Assembly: GCA_038212445.1 (NCBI GenBank)
Contig: JBBQUM010000030.1
Coordinates: forward strand, 1-64,000
Length of the DNA stretch: 64,000 nt
Origin: TMP-7 sp038212445
GTDB lineage: Bacteria > Acidobacteriota > Terriglobia > Bryobacterales > Bryobacteraceae
Direction of reading: 5' to 3'
Below are positions 47,320-55,311 of this stretch, piece after piece. The notes under the pieces were generated by a model. The model saw nothing but the letters and a program-made list of their open reading frames with translations. It ran no database searches and had not been told where the DNA came from. Made by a program: the position numbers and the translations under genes. Position 1 is the first letter of the stretch. Every line of letters starts with the position of its first letter.

Positions 47320-48293
47320 AACTGCTTCTAGCGCTCCTCACCGCTCCACTGTTCGCGGCGGTGGATGGAATCGTGGTGAACCAGACCAGCGGCCAGCCGC
47401 AAGCGAACGTAATCGTCACGCTGGTGCAGCCCGGACAGGGCGGTATGCAAACCCTGGGCAGCGTCAAGAGCGATACGCAAGGCAAGTTCAAGATCGACAA
47501 GCCGACGGGTGAGGGTCCAGCGCTATTGCAGGCGCTCTATGGCGGCGTTACTTACACGAAGATGATCTCGCCCGGAACACCGTCCAATGGTATCGAAGTG
47601 GTGGTCTTCGACTCGTCGAACAAGCCCGGAACAGCGCTGCTCAACCAGCACGTGATCATTCTCCAGCCTGCGGCGTCGGGCGTTCAGGTCAGCGAAATGT
47701 ACCTGCTGCGCAACACCGGCAAGACCAGTTTCAACGATCCGGCCAAAGGCACTCTGCAGTTCTTCGCAGCCGCCGGACACGGCCCCATCAGCGTAAGCGT
47801 GTCGGCGCCAGGCGGGCTCCCGGTTCAACGTCCGGCCGAAGCGGCAGGTCCGGCCAACACCTTCAAGGTGAACTATCCGGTGCGTCCCGGCGAAACGCGT
47901 TTCGACGTTAACTACACGCTTGAGTCCAAGGCAGGCGAGTTTTCGGGACGGAACATCCTAACGGGCGGGGAGACCCGAATGGTGGTTCCGGCAGGCGTAA
48001 CAATCGAGGGCGCCGGACTCGACGAGCTAGGCACTGAACCGCAGACCAAAGCGAAGATCTACGGCGTGAAAGCGCAGGCCTACACGGCTAAGATTAGTGG
48101 CTCGGGAACGCTGCAGACCGACGGCGTGGGCGGCGGTGAAGGCGCGGCGGCACCGTCAGAGGAAGACCTCGGCAAGCCCGAGATCAAGCAATCGATGCCG
48201 CGGCTCTACGACAGGCTTCCGCTGGTCCTCGGACTTGCGGGCACTATCCTGCTGCTTGGCTTCGTGGTGATGTACAGGAGCCGGAAGGCTTGA
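47316..48293 (+). CDS. Membrane-anchored secreted protein inside the ccm operon, unknown
   Basis: 325 residues from ATG 47316, which overlaps the previous stop. A signal peptide (about 1-15) leads to a carboxypeptidase-regulatory-like beta domain (Val-Asp-Gly-Ile-Val-Val-Asn, Asp-Thr-Gln-Gly-Lys-Phe-Lys-Ile-Asp). More beta-rich sequence and a C-terminal membrane helix follow (about 300-318, ending Met-Tyr-Arg-Ser-Arg). No cysteines or heme motifs were seen. Overlapping its neighbours on both sides, it is probably made together with the Ccm proteins. It could be a scaffold on the periplasmic side. Confidence 0.75.
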   Translation: MKLLLALLTAPLFAAVDGIVVNQTSGQPQANVIVTLVQPGQGGMQTLGSVKSDTQGKFKIDKPTGEGPALLQALYGGVTYTKMISPGTPSNGIEVVVFDSSNKPGTALLNQHVIILQPAASGVQVSEMYLLRNTGKTSFNDPAKGTLQFFAAAGHGPISVSVSAPGGLPVQRPAEAAGPANTFKVNYPVRPGETRFDVNYTLESKAGEFSGRNILTGGETRMVVPAGVTIEGAGLDELGTEPQTKAKIYGVKAQAYTAKISGSGTLQTDGVGGGEGAAAPSEEDLGKPEIKQSMPRLYDRLPLVLGLAGTILLLGFVVMYRSRKA

Positions 48294-48991
48294 GCGCGGC
48301 AGTCGAAGTCGACAAAGTCTGGAAATATTACGGCGACTTCCCTGCCCTGCGCGATATCTCATTTACAGTCGGCCAAGGCGAGTGCGTAGCTCTGCTGGGG
48401 CGTAACGGCGCCGGCAAGACGACCTTGCTGCGCATCATTGCGGGACTCTCGAGAGCGGCGAAGGGCCAAGTGCGGATCAACGGCGGCGACACACGCACCG
48501 ACCAGACGCGCTACCGCCTTGGAGTGCTCGGGCACGGCATCGCGGTCTACGACGAACTCTCGGCTTTTGAGAATTTACGGCTGTTCGCAAATCTCTACGG
48601 GGTAGACGATCCGGTGGGACGCGCCAATGAATGGCTGGAACGCACAGGTCTGCTGCGCGTCAAGGACGGGCTGGTGCGCGAGTTCTCGCGCGGCATGCGC
48701 CAGCGGTTAGCCGTGGCGCGCGCTTTCCTGCACAATCCGAATGTCCTGCTGCTAGACGAGCCGTTCACTGCGCTGGACGACCGAGCGATCGCTGTTCTGC
48801 AGGGTTTGCTAAACGACGCCAAGCGCGACGGCAAGACCATCATCATGTCGACGCATCAGCTTAAGGAAGCGCTGGAACTGGCCACGCACTGTGTGCTTGT
48901 GAATCGCGGCAAGGTGGCCTACGACGGCCTGCGCACCAAAGAGATGCTGGAGGATCCAGCGTATCTCTACCGGACCTACGGTGAAGCATGA
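48290..48991 (+). CDS. ccmA: Heme exporter ATP-binding protein CcmA
   Basis: 233 residues starting at TTG 48290, with GGAAGG just ahead and the previous stop overlapping. Walker A Gly-Arg-Asn-Gly-Ala-Gly-Lys-Thr-Thr lies near 37-45, signature Phe-Ser-Arg-Gly-Met-Arg-Gln-Arg near 130, and Walker B Val-Leu-Leu-Leu-Asp-Glu-Pro-Phe near 150. CcmA works with CcmB and CcmC to release holo-CcmE. Identity rests on position directly before ccmB as much as on sequence, since the ATPase alone resembles many ABC-2 partners. Confidence 0.9.
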   Translation: MSAAVEVDKVWKYYGDFPALRDISFTVGQGECVALLGRNGAGKTTLLRIIAGLSRAAKGQVRINGGDTRTDQTRYRLGVLGHGIAVYDELSAFENLRLFANLYGVDDPVGRANEWLERTGLLRVKDGLVREFSRGMRQRLAVARAFLHNPNVLLLDEPFTALDDRAIAVLQGLLNDAKRDGKTIIMSTHQLKEALELATHCVLVNRGKVAYDGLRTKEMLEDPAYLYRTYGEA

Positions 48992-49671
48992 CGAAGTACT
49001 TGCGTCCGGCGCTGGTGATTGCGAGCAAGGATTTACGGTCGGAGTTGCGCACCAAGGAGACGGTGAACGCGTCGCTCGCGTTTTCCGTGGTGGTGCTGCT
49101 CATGTTCAGCTTCGCGTTTGAACCTTCAGGAGAGACCGCGCACGAAATGTCCGGCGGACTGCTATGGCTGGTGTTCAGTTTCTCAGGCACGCTGCTGTTG
49201 AACCGGACGTTCGCGCGCGAATTGCCCAACGACTGCCTGGACGCGCTAATCTCGTCCCCGGCGAGTGGAGCTCAGTTGTTCTTCGGAAAGTGCGCCGCGA
49301 ATTTCGTCATGTTGTTCTTCATCGAGATGGTCTCGATGGTCGTCTTCGGGCTATTTTACGATGTGACCTGGGTCAGCCACGCGGGCGAACTGGCGATTGT
49401 GGGCATGCTGACAACCTGGGCCATCTGCGCGGTGGGCACAGTGTTCAGCGCCCTTACGGTGAACCTGCGACTGCGCGAACTGATGCTGCCCGTGCTGATT
49501 TATCCGATGATTATTCCCGCGCTGATGGCCGCCATCCAACTCACCGGCGACGTGCTCCTTGGCCAATCGCTACTCGGCGCCGACTTCATCTGGATTAAGG
49601 TTCTGATCGGTTTCGATATCATATTTACAGCCCTCGCAGTTGGACTCATGGATACTGTTCTCGTGGGATAA
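48988..49671 (+). CDS. ccmB: Heme exporter membrane protein CcmB
   Basis: 227 residues with six membrane helices. The family start is present (Lys-Asp-Leu-Arg-Ser-Glu-Leu-Arg-Thr-Lys-Glu), then Phe-Ser-Gly-Thr and Arg-Glu-Leu-Pro-Asn-Asp near 78, then Leu-Met-Leu-Pro-Val-Leu-Ile-Tyr-Pro-Met near 165. CcmB pairs with CcmA as the transporter part of the heme-release complex. Four-base overlap with ccmA. Confidence 0.93.
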   Translation: MTKYLRPALVIASKDLRSELRTKETVNASLAFSVVVLLMFSFAFEPSGETAHEMSGGLLWLVFSFSGTLLLNRTFARELPNDCLDALISSPASGAQLFFGKCAANFVMLFFIEMVSMVVFGLFYDVTWVSHAGELAIVGMLTTWAICAVGTVFSALTVNLRLRELMLPVLIYPMIIPALMAAIQLTGDVLLGQSLLGADFIWIKVLIGFDIIFTALAVGLMDTVLVG

Positions 49672-49675
49672 CCTC

Positions 49676-50356
49676 ATGCGAAATAACCTGCTCTACGCTC
49701 TCGCCATTCTCGCCGCGCTGCTGTTCAGCTTCGGCTTCAATCGCGTAGTAAACCTTCCGGACGAGGCCAATCAGGGCTCGATCTACCGGCTGCTGTACAT
49801 GCACCTGCCGAGCATCTTCACGTCGTTCACCGGCTTCTTCGTCGCGTTTGTCTGCGGCATCCTGTACTTGGTCCGTAAGGATCTCCGCTATGACGCGGTG
49901 GCCGCTTCGGTGACTGAAGTCTCGTGGGCCTTTTCGACCATCGTGCTGGTCACCGGCAGCATTTGGGGTCGGCGTGCCTGGGGCGTCTGGTGGGCGTGGG
50001 ACGCGCGACTCACCACGATGCTAATCTGCTGGCTGCTGTACGCCGGATACCTGATGCTGCGCCGTTCAATCGACGAGACCACGCAACGCGCGCGGCTTTC
50101 GGCGGCGCTGAGCGTCTTTGCATTCTCCGACGTGATCATCGTCTGGAAATCGATTGAGTGGTGGCGAACGCAGCATCCCGCGCCCGTACTCAGCATGCGG
50201 AGCGGCGGCGGCATGGCGCCTGGTATGGAACTACCGATTTTCGTCAATTTCATGGCATTCATGTGCCTCGCAGCGGTGCTTGTCATGATCCGCATGCGCC
50301 AGGAAACGATGCGTACTGAAATCGAAGCGCTGCGCCGTGAAGCGCACGCCTACTAG
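49676..50356 (+). CDS. ccmC: Heme-handling protein CcmC
   Basis: 226 residues from ATG 49676; the longer frame overlaps ccmB. Six membrane helices. The Trp-rich motif Trp-Gly-Val-Trp-Trp-Ala-Trp-Asp near 101-108 and the flanking His in Tyr-Met-His-Leu-Pro near 40 are those that present heme to CcmE. In the usual system a second His lies after the motif; here Trp-Arg-Thr-Gln-His-Pro near 162 is the candidate. Starts four bases after the ccmB stop codon. Confidence 0.93.
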   Translation: MRNNLLYALAILAALLFSFGFNRVVNLPDEANQGSIYRLLYMHLPSIFTSFTGFFVAFVCGILYLVRKDLRYDAVAASVTEVSWAFSTIVLVTGSIWGRRAWGVWWAWDARLTTMLICWLLYAGYLMLRRSIDETTQRARLSAALSVFAFSDVIIVWKSIEWWRTQHPAPVLSMRSGGGMAPGMELPIFVNFMAFMCLAAVLVMIRMRQETMRTEIEALRREAHAY

Positions 50357-50362
50357 GGATCT

Positions 50363-50518
50363 ATGGATCAACGAAATTACGAGTTTTTGTTTTACGGGTT
50401 TCTCGCCGCATGGCTGATCGTCGTTATTTACGTGATCTCCATAGCCGCGCGTGAACGCCGCTTGCGCGGTGAGTTGGACCGCGTGAAGCGCATGATTGAA
50501 GACAGCCAAAGGAAGTAA
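50363..50518 (+). CDS. ccmD: CcmD-like small membrane protein
   Basis: 51 residues from ATG 50363 to TAA 50518. A single helix (about 7-27, Phe-Tyr-Gly-Phe-Leu-Ala-Ala-Trp) is followed by a basic amphipathic tail, just as in CcmD, which secures CcmE to the CcmABC complex. It lies six bases after ccmC, the standard position. Length and topology, not sequence identity, support the name. Confidence 0.82.
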   Translation: MDQRNYEFLFYGFLAAWLIVVIYVISIAARERRLRGELDRVKRMIEDSQRK

Positions 50519-50524
50519 TACTCA

Positions 50525-51862
50525 ATGAATCGACGACGCTGGCTCACGGCCGCGTTGGCAGGCGGGGCCCTCACGGCACGTGAAGCCGCCGCCCAGAATC
50601 AGACCGAGCGCGCCACTCGCGCGACGCCCTCTCCAAAGATCAAAGACGTCAGCGTGATTGCCACAGCCCCTTCCGGTTTGCGGCTCACCGTTGTGAAGGT
50701 GACCACCGATCAGGACGGACTAGTGGGATATGGTTGCGGCACGTTCACGCAGCGCGCCGAAGTGGTAAATGTTGCCGTGGAGAAATACCTGCGGCCGTTT
50801 CTTGCCGGCAAGTCCGCCGATCGCATCGACGATCTGTGGCAGGCGATGTACAACAGCTCCTACTGGCGTAACGGCCCGGTATTGAACAACGCGATTAGCG
50901 GCGTGGACCAAGCGCTCTGGGACATCAAGGGCAAGCAGGCCGGCATGCCGGTGTACCAATTGCTCGGCGGCAAACAGCGTGAGGCAGTGGACTGCTACAG
51001 CCATGCGTCGGGCCGCGACATTCCGGAACTGCTCGACAGCGCTCGCAAGATCATGGCCCGCGGATTCCGGCACGTGCGAGTGCAGGTGGGGATACCCGGG
51101 ATGGCAGGCTACGGGTCGAGCCGTGGCGACGTTAAGCTGCCGGCACTGCACAACGGCCCGATGTTCGAGCCGGCGGTGTATATTCGAACCGCGCTAAAAA
51201 TGTTTGACGCCTGCCGGAAGGAACTGGGCGACGAAGTAGAACTGCTGCACGACGTCCACGAGCGTGTCTCGCCGATACAGGCGATTCAGTTCGCCAAGGA
51301 CGTCGAGAAGTTCCGGCTGTTCTTCCTCGAGGATGCGCTGTCGCCTGAGGACATTTCGTATTTCCGACGCATCCGCGAGCAATGCTCAACACCGCTGGCC
51401 ATGGGCGAGCTGTTTAACAGTCCCCACGAATGGACACCGCTGATTTCCGAACGCCTCATCGACTTCATGCGCATGCACGTGACGCAGATGGGCGGGTTGA
51501 CGCCGGCGCGCAAGGTGGCGGCGATGGGAGAGATCTTCGGCGTAAGTACCGCGTGGCACGGTCCAGGAGACGTATCGCCCTTCGGCCATGCCGCGAACGT
51601 CGCGCTCGATCTGGCGTGCTACAACTTCGGCATTCAGGAGTACTCGCCGTTTGACCAGAAGACGCGCGAGGTCTTCCAGGGCGCCCCTGAAATGAAGGAC
51701 GGCTACCTATATGCGAGCGAGCGTCCCGGGTGGGGCATCGACGTCGACGAAAAGGCGGCGGCGAAATTCCCGTATGGCACCGGCGAGCGCGGCAGCGGCA
51801 AAGAGATGAACGGCGGATGGGGCGAGATCCGCCGCCGCGACGGCACCGTCGTTAAGCAGTAA
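50525..51862 (+). CDS. Enolase-superfamily dehydratase (mannonate dehydratase/RspA-like)
   Basis: 445 residues. A signal peptide (about 1-23, Arg-Arg-Arg-Trp, possibly twin-arginine) is unusual for this family and suggests export. Metal ligands of the ManD group are seen in order: His-Asp-Val-His, Leu-Glu-Asp-Ala, Met-Gly-Glu-Leu, with the base His in Trp-His-Gly-Pro-Gly-Asp. The C-terminal Arg-Pro-Gly-Trp-Gly-Ile-Asp-Val-Asp is also ManD-like. Likely acts on sugar acids such as mannonate or gluconate. It starts seven bases after ccmD and may be read from that operon, though its function seems unrelated. Confidence 0.85.
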   Translation: MNRRRWLTAALAGGALTAREAAAQNQTERATRATPSPKIKDVSVIATAPSGLRLTVVKVTTDQDGLVGYGCGTFTQRAEVVNVAVEKYLRPFLAGKSADRIDDLWQAMYNSSYWRNGPVLNNAISGVDQALWDIKGKQAGMPVYQLLGGKQREAVDCYSHASGRDIPELLDSARKIMARGFRHVRVQVGIPGMAGYGSSRGDVKLPALHNGPMFEPAVYIRTALKMFDACRKELGDEVELLHDVHERVSPIQAIQFAKDVEKFRLFFLEDALSPEDISYFRRIREQCSTPLAMGELFNSPHEWTPLISERLIDFMRMHVTQMGGLTPARKVAAMGEIFGVSTAWHGPGDVSPFGHAANVALDLACYNFGIQEYSPFDQKTREVFQGAPEMKDGYLYASERPGWGIDVDEKAAAKFPYGTGERGSGKEMNGGWGEIRRRDGTVVKQ

Positions 51863-51881
51863 GTCTCGTTAAGCAGTAACG

Positions 51882-54506
51882 TTATTGCGCACGCAGCGAC
51901 GTGACAGGGTCCACGCGGGTCGCCTTCACGGCGGGCAGCAGGCTGGCCGTCAGTGCCGTGGCAATCAGCAGCGTGGACACGCCGGCGAACGTTGCAGCGT
52001 CCGTCGGCTTCACGCCGTAAAGCATGCTCCCCAAAAATCGCGTAAGCGCAAACGACAGTAATGCTCCCGCCGCCATACCCGCAAGTGACAGCCTGAGCGC
52101 TTGGCCCCCAATCAGGCGCAGCACGTCCGAGCGCCCCGCGCCGAGCGCCATGCGGATACCGATCTCCTGAGTCCGCTGCACCACCGTGTACGCCATCACG
52201 CCGTAGATCCCCGCGCAGGCGAGGCCCAGCGCGAGCAGCGCGAATAGTCCGATCAACAGCATCTTCAGGCGCCGCGGCGAAAGAGAAACGGAAACCACTT
52301 CGTTCATCGGCCGGACGTTGTAAACGGCCTGGTTTCTGTCAACATCGTGAATGGCCGCCTCGAGCGCCGACGCCGCCGCACCTGGCTCAGTGCGAGTGCG
52401 CACAACAAACGCCATCATCGGCCAGGGGTCGCGGGCGTAGGGAATGTACACTGCCGGACGGGCCTTCTGGTCGAGCCCATGCTGGTGAACGTCGTCGACA
52501 ATCCCCACCACTTCGCACCATTCGTTTGTCTTGCCGTTGGTGCACACCCCCACCGTGATCATCTGGCCGAGTGCGTCCTCGCCCGGCCACACCAGACGCG
52601 CCATCGCCTGGTTGATCATCACTACCGGCGTCGCCTGTGCGTCGTCGCGCTCGGTGAAGAAGCGGCCTTTCGCCAGGCGAATGCCCATCACGCGGAAGTA
52701 CTCGGGAGTCACAACGAGGTAGTCGGGCGAGATCCCACCGTCTGGCGGCGTCGCACGCCCCTTCACGTCGACGCTCCGTGTGCTGTTGCCGGGACTCAAT
52801 GGCAGTCGCGAAATCGCCGCCGAGCCGCTGACTCCCGGAATCGCATTCGCTCGCTCCAGCACCTGCCGCACAAAGTTCGCGCGATTCTCATTCTGCGGAT
52901 AAACCGCATTCGGCAGTGAAAGCTGAAGGCTCAGGATGTGATCCGTCTCGAAGCCCTCGGGAACAGCAAGTAGCCGGTTGAAACTACGGAGAAGCAGCCC
53001 CGCGCCGATCAACAGGACGCCCGCCAGCGCGATCTCCGCAATCACCAGCAGGCTGCGCGTCCGCCCCGCCGACGTTCCGGAACTCCCCCGAATCCCTTCC
53101 TTCAATAGCGCATTGAGATCGAAGCCAGCCGCTTGAAGCGCGGGTACGATTCCGAAAAGAATCGCCGAGCCCAGCGATACCGCGGCCGTGAAGGCAAGCA
53201 CGCGCGCGTCCAGTTCAAGCGCGGTTCCACTCATGAGGCCCTCAGGCACCAACGCTTGAATCGGGCGCCGCGCCAGGTACGCGATGACGATGCCAGCCAC
53301 ACCGCCCGCCACGCCGAGCGTCAGGCTTTCGGTGAGAAACTGCCGCAGCAGTCGGCCCCGGCCCGCTCCCAGCGCGGTCCGAATGGCTATTTCTTTCTGC
53401 CGCGTTGCGCCGCGTGCCAGCAGGATGTTCGCGACGTTCGCACAGGCGATCAGCATGAGCAGTGCGACGGCTCCCAACAGCACCAGCAGCGCGGGCTTGG
53501 TTTCGCCCACCAGGTCGCTCTGAATCGTAACCATGGCAGCGTGTCCGGCCTCTTCAGAGGTCCCATACTGAGCCTTCAGCCTCATCGCGATGGTGTCCAC
53601 CTCGGCTTGCGCTTGCGCCGGTGCAACACCTTGCTTCAGTCTCACCACGGTATTGAAGTAGTGAGTGTCGCGTTCGTGCGATTGATCGAAGAACGGCCGC
53701 AGCGGATGCGCCGGTACCGCGAATTTCGCCGACGTCCACAACTGAACTCCCGGCGGGTAGTTGAACGACGGCGGCATCACTCCAGCGATGACGGTGGGCT
53801 CGCCGTCTACGAGCAATACCTGTCCCAGCACGTCCGCCCGGGCCGCGTAGCGCCGGGTCCAGAAGGCGTGACTGAGGATCACCGTGCGGCCGCCGCCGGG
53901 CGGGTCCGCTTGGGCGTTGAGAGTGCGGCCGATTTGCGCGTCCACGCCCATCACGGCAAAGAAGTCTGGCGTCACGTCGGCGCCGTTCACTCTCTCAGGC
54001 CGGTCAATTCCCGGGACGTTCAGCGGAGTCTCGCGAAAAGCCGACAGCGCGGAGAATGAACTCGCCATCCGGCGATAGTCGAGAAACCCCGCCGGCGAGA
54101 GCGTTGACGGGTCGTCCGGCTCGGGCATCATGTGAAGCATCAGGATGCGATGGGCGTCGGGATACGGCAGCGGCCTAACCAGCGCGGCGTCGATAATGCT
54201 GTAGATCGCCGTGTTCGCGCCGATGCCCAGCGCGAGCGTCAAAATGGCAGCCGCCGTAAAAACGGGATTCTGCCGCAACGTCCTCAGGGCATAGCGGAAG
54301 TCCTTGCGCAGTTCGTCCCACCACACCCAGCGGCCGCGCTCGTAGGACCGCTCCACCGCTGACGCCAGGTTGCCGAACGCCCGCCAGGCTGCCGCGTCCG
54401 CATCCGCCGCCGCCATTCCTTCAGCCTGCAGCCGAGCCGACTCCTCGACGATATGCGCTTCAAGCTCGGCCGAAAAATCCTTCTCGTCGCGACGCCAGCC
54501 AAACAT
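51882..54506 (-). CDS. ADOP permease (acidobacterial duplicated orphan permease) 1
   Basis: 874 residues. A cytoplasmic prefix (about 1-75, Phe-Ser-Ala-Glu-Leu-Glu-Ala-His-Ile) leads to a first MacB/FtsX unit: helix near 82-105 with Leu-Ala-Leu-Gly-Ile-Gly-Ala-Asn-Thr-Ala, a periplasmic domain and three helices near 350-460. A second unit follows, ending Val-Thr-Ser-Leu-Arg. Fused double-FtsX proteins without an ATPase gene are typical of Acidobacteriota. The transported substrate or signal is unknown. The padR gene two bases upstream on the same strand should control it. Confidence 0.92.
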   Translation of the reverse strand: MFGWRRDEKDFSAELEAHIVEESARLQAEGMAAADADAAAWRAFGNLASAVERSYERGRWVWWDELRKDFRYALRTLRQNPVFTAAAILTLALGIGANTAIYSIIDAALVRPLPYPDAHRILMLHMMPEPDDPSTLSPAGFLDYRRMASSFSALSAFRETPLNVPGIDRPERVNGADVTPDFFAVMGVDAQIGRTLNAQADPPGGGRTVILSHAFWTRRYAARADVLGQVLLVDGEPTVIAGVMPPSFNYPPGVQLWTSAKFAVPAHPLRPFFDQSHERDTHYFNTVVRLKQGVAPAQAQAEVDTIAMRLKAQYGTSEEAGHAAMVTIQSDLVGETKPALLVLLGAVALLMLIACANVANILLARGATRQKEIAIRTALGAGRGRLLRQFLTESLTLGVAGGVAGIVIAYLARRPIQALVPEGLMSGTALELDARVLAFTAAVSLGSAILFGIVPALQAAGFDLNALLKEGIRGSSGTSAGRTRSLLVIAEIALAGVLLIGAGLLLRSFNRLLAVPEGFETDHILSLQLSLPNAVYPQNENRANFVRQVLERANAIPGVSGSAAISRLPLSPGNSTRSVDVKGRATPPDGGISPDYLVVTPEYFRVMGIRLAKGRFFTERDDAQATPVVMINQAMARLVWPGEDALGQMITVGVCTNGKTNEWCEVVGIVDDVHQHGLDQKARPAVYIPYARDPWPMMAFVVRTRTEPGAAASALEAAIHDVDRNQAVYNVRPMNEVVSVSLSPRRLKMLLIGLFALLALGLACAGIYGVMAYTVVQRTQEIGIRMALGAGRSDVLRLIGGQALRLSLAGMAAGALLSFALTRFLGSMLYGVKPTDAATFAGVSTLLIATALTASLLPAVKATRVDPVTSLRAQ

Positions 54507-54508
54507 GA

Positions 54509-54859
54509 TTACGCCTCCTCCGCCCCTAGCACGTTCCCAATAGCCGCCGCCAGACGGTTCCAGCGCGAGGTCTCATTAGAGAGGTGCTTTCGCCCCTTGG
54601 CGGTGAGCTTGTAGAACCGCGCCTTCCGGTTGTTCGCCGAGTTGCCCCATTCCGCCGCCACCCAGCCGCTCGCTTCCAGTCGCTGAAGCGCGGGATAGAG
54701 CGCGCCGTGGTCCACCAGCAGTTCGTCCTTCGAGGTGGCCAGGATCGACCGTGCAATGGCTTGGCCATGCTGCGGCCCGAACAGCAGCGTCCGCAGGATC
54801 AACAGATCCAGAGTGCCCTGCAGCAGCGCCAGGCGTTCGCGTTCGTCTCGTGTCGACAT
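54509..54859 (-). CDS. PadR-family repressor 1
   Basis: 116 residues. Winged-helix PadR domain: Gln-Gly-Thr-Leu-Asp-Leu-Leu-Ile-Leu-Arg near 14-23, Gly-Ala-Leu-Tyr-Pro-Ala-Leu-Gln-Arg-Leu-Glu near 52-62, then the wing with Asn-Arg-Lys-Ala-Arg-Phe-Tyr. A short C-terminal helix replaces the usual dimer extension, as in the ADOP-linked group. Transcribed away from a second padR gene (54955) across a 95-base gap with three copies of a 16-base motif, and followed after two bases by ADOP 1. Confidence 0.92.
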   Translation of the reverse strand: MSTRDERERLALLQGTLDLLILRTLLFGPQHGQAIARSILATSKDELLVDHGALYPALQRLEASGWVAAEWGNSANNRKARFYKLTAKGRKHLSNETSRWNRLAAAIGNVLGAEEA

Positions 54860-54961
54860 CTGACATGAGCATACGCCGCCTTGGGTAAGCTGTCAACCTG
54901 AGAGGCGAACTCTTGGGTTGACATCCGACATGAACGAGTCCATACTCATGTCGAATGTCGA
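54853..54961. promoter_or_regulatory. Three copies of a 16-bp motif between divergent padR genes
   Basis: The consensus TCATGTC-NN-ATGTC(G/A)A occurs three times: at 54853-54868 and 54918-54933 on the minus strand and at 54946-54961 on the plus strand. The outer copies include the two start codons (ATGTCGA), so they may simply reflect conserved starts. The middle copy lies in non-coding sequence and supports a shared operator. ATGTC half-sites fit recognition by PadR-type proteins. Binding is inferred. Confidence 0.6.
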
Positions 54962-55308
54962 CCCAAGACAACGACCGTATTGCCCTCCTCCAGGGCACCC
55001 TCGACCTGCTGATACTTCGCACCCTCATCTTTGGAGCCGAACACGGGCAAGGGATCGCTCGCGCCATTCAGCAGAGCTCCGACGAGGTCCTGCTGGTGGA
55101 TCACGGTTCGCTGTACCCCGCCCTTCAACGCCTCGAGACGCAAGGCTTCATCCAGGCAGAGTGGGGCGTGAGCGACAACAACCGTAAGGCGCGCTTCTAT
55201 ACGCTAACCGCGCGCGGACGCAAGCATCTAACGTCTGAGACCGGCCAGTGGCGCCGGCTCGTGGCAGCCATGGGACGCGTACTCGGACCCGAAAAATCGG
55301 AGGGATAA
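54955..55308 (+). CDS. PadR-family repressor 2
   Basis: 117 residues, close in sequence to PadR 1: Gln-Gly-Thr-Leu-Asp-Leu-Leu-Ile-Leu-Arg, His-Gly-Ser-Leu-Tyr-Pro-Ala-Leu-Gln-Arg-Leu, and wing Asn-Asn-Arg-Lys-Ala-Arg-Phe-Tyr. The two are almost certainly duplicates, now back to back. It is followed three bases later by ADOP 2. Each protein may bind both operators in the shared gap, giving cross-control of the two permeases. Confidence 0.92.
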   Translation: MSTQDNDRIALLQGTLDLLILRTLIFGAEHGQGIARAIQQSSDEVLLVDHGSLYPALQRLETQGFIQAEWGVSDNNRKARFYTLTARGRKHLTSETGQWRRLVAAMGRVLGPEKSEG

Positions 55309-55311
55309 AGC

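Noticed and set aside
53133..54059. 308-codon open frame on the plus strand
   Set aside because: It is antisense to ADOP permease 1; composition is Arg/Gln/His-rich as expected for the shadow of a GC-rich gene.
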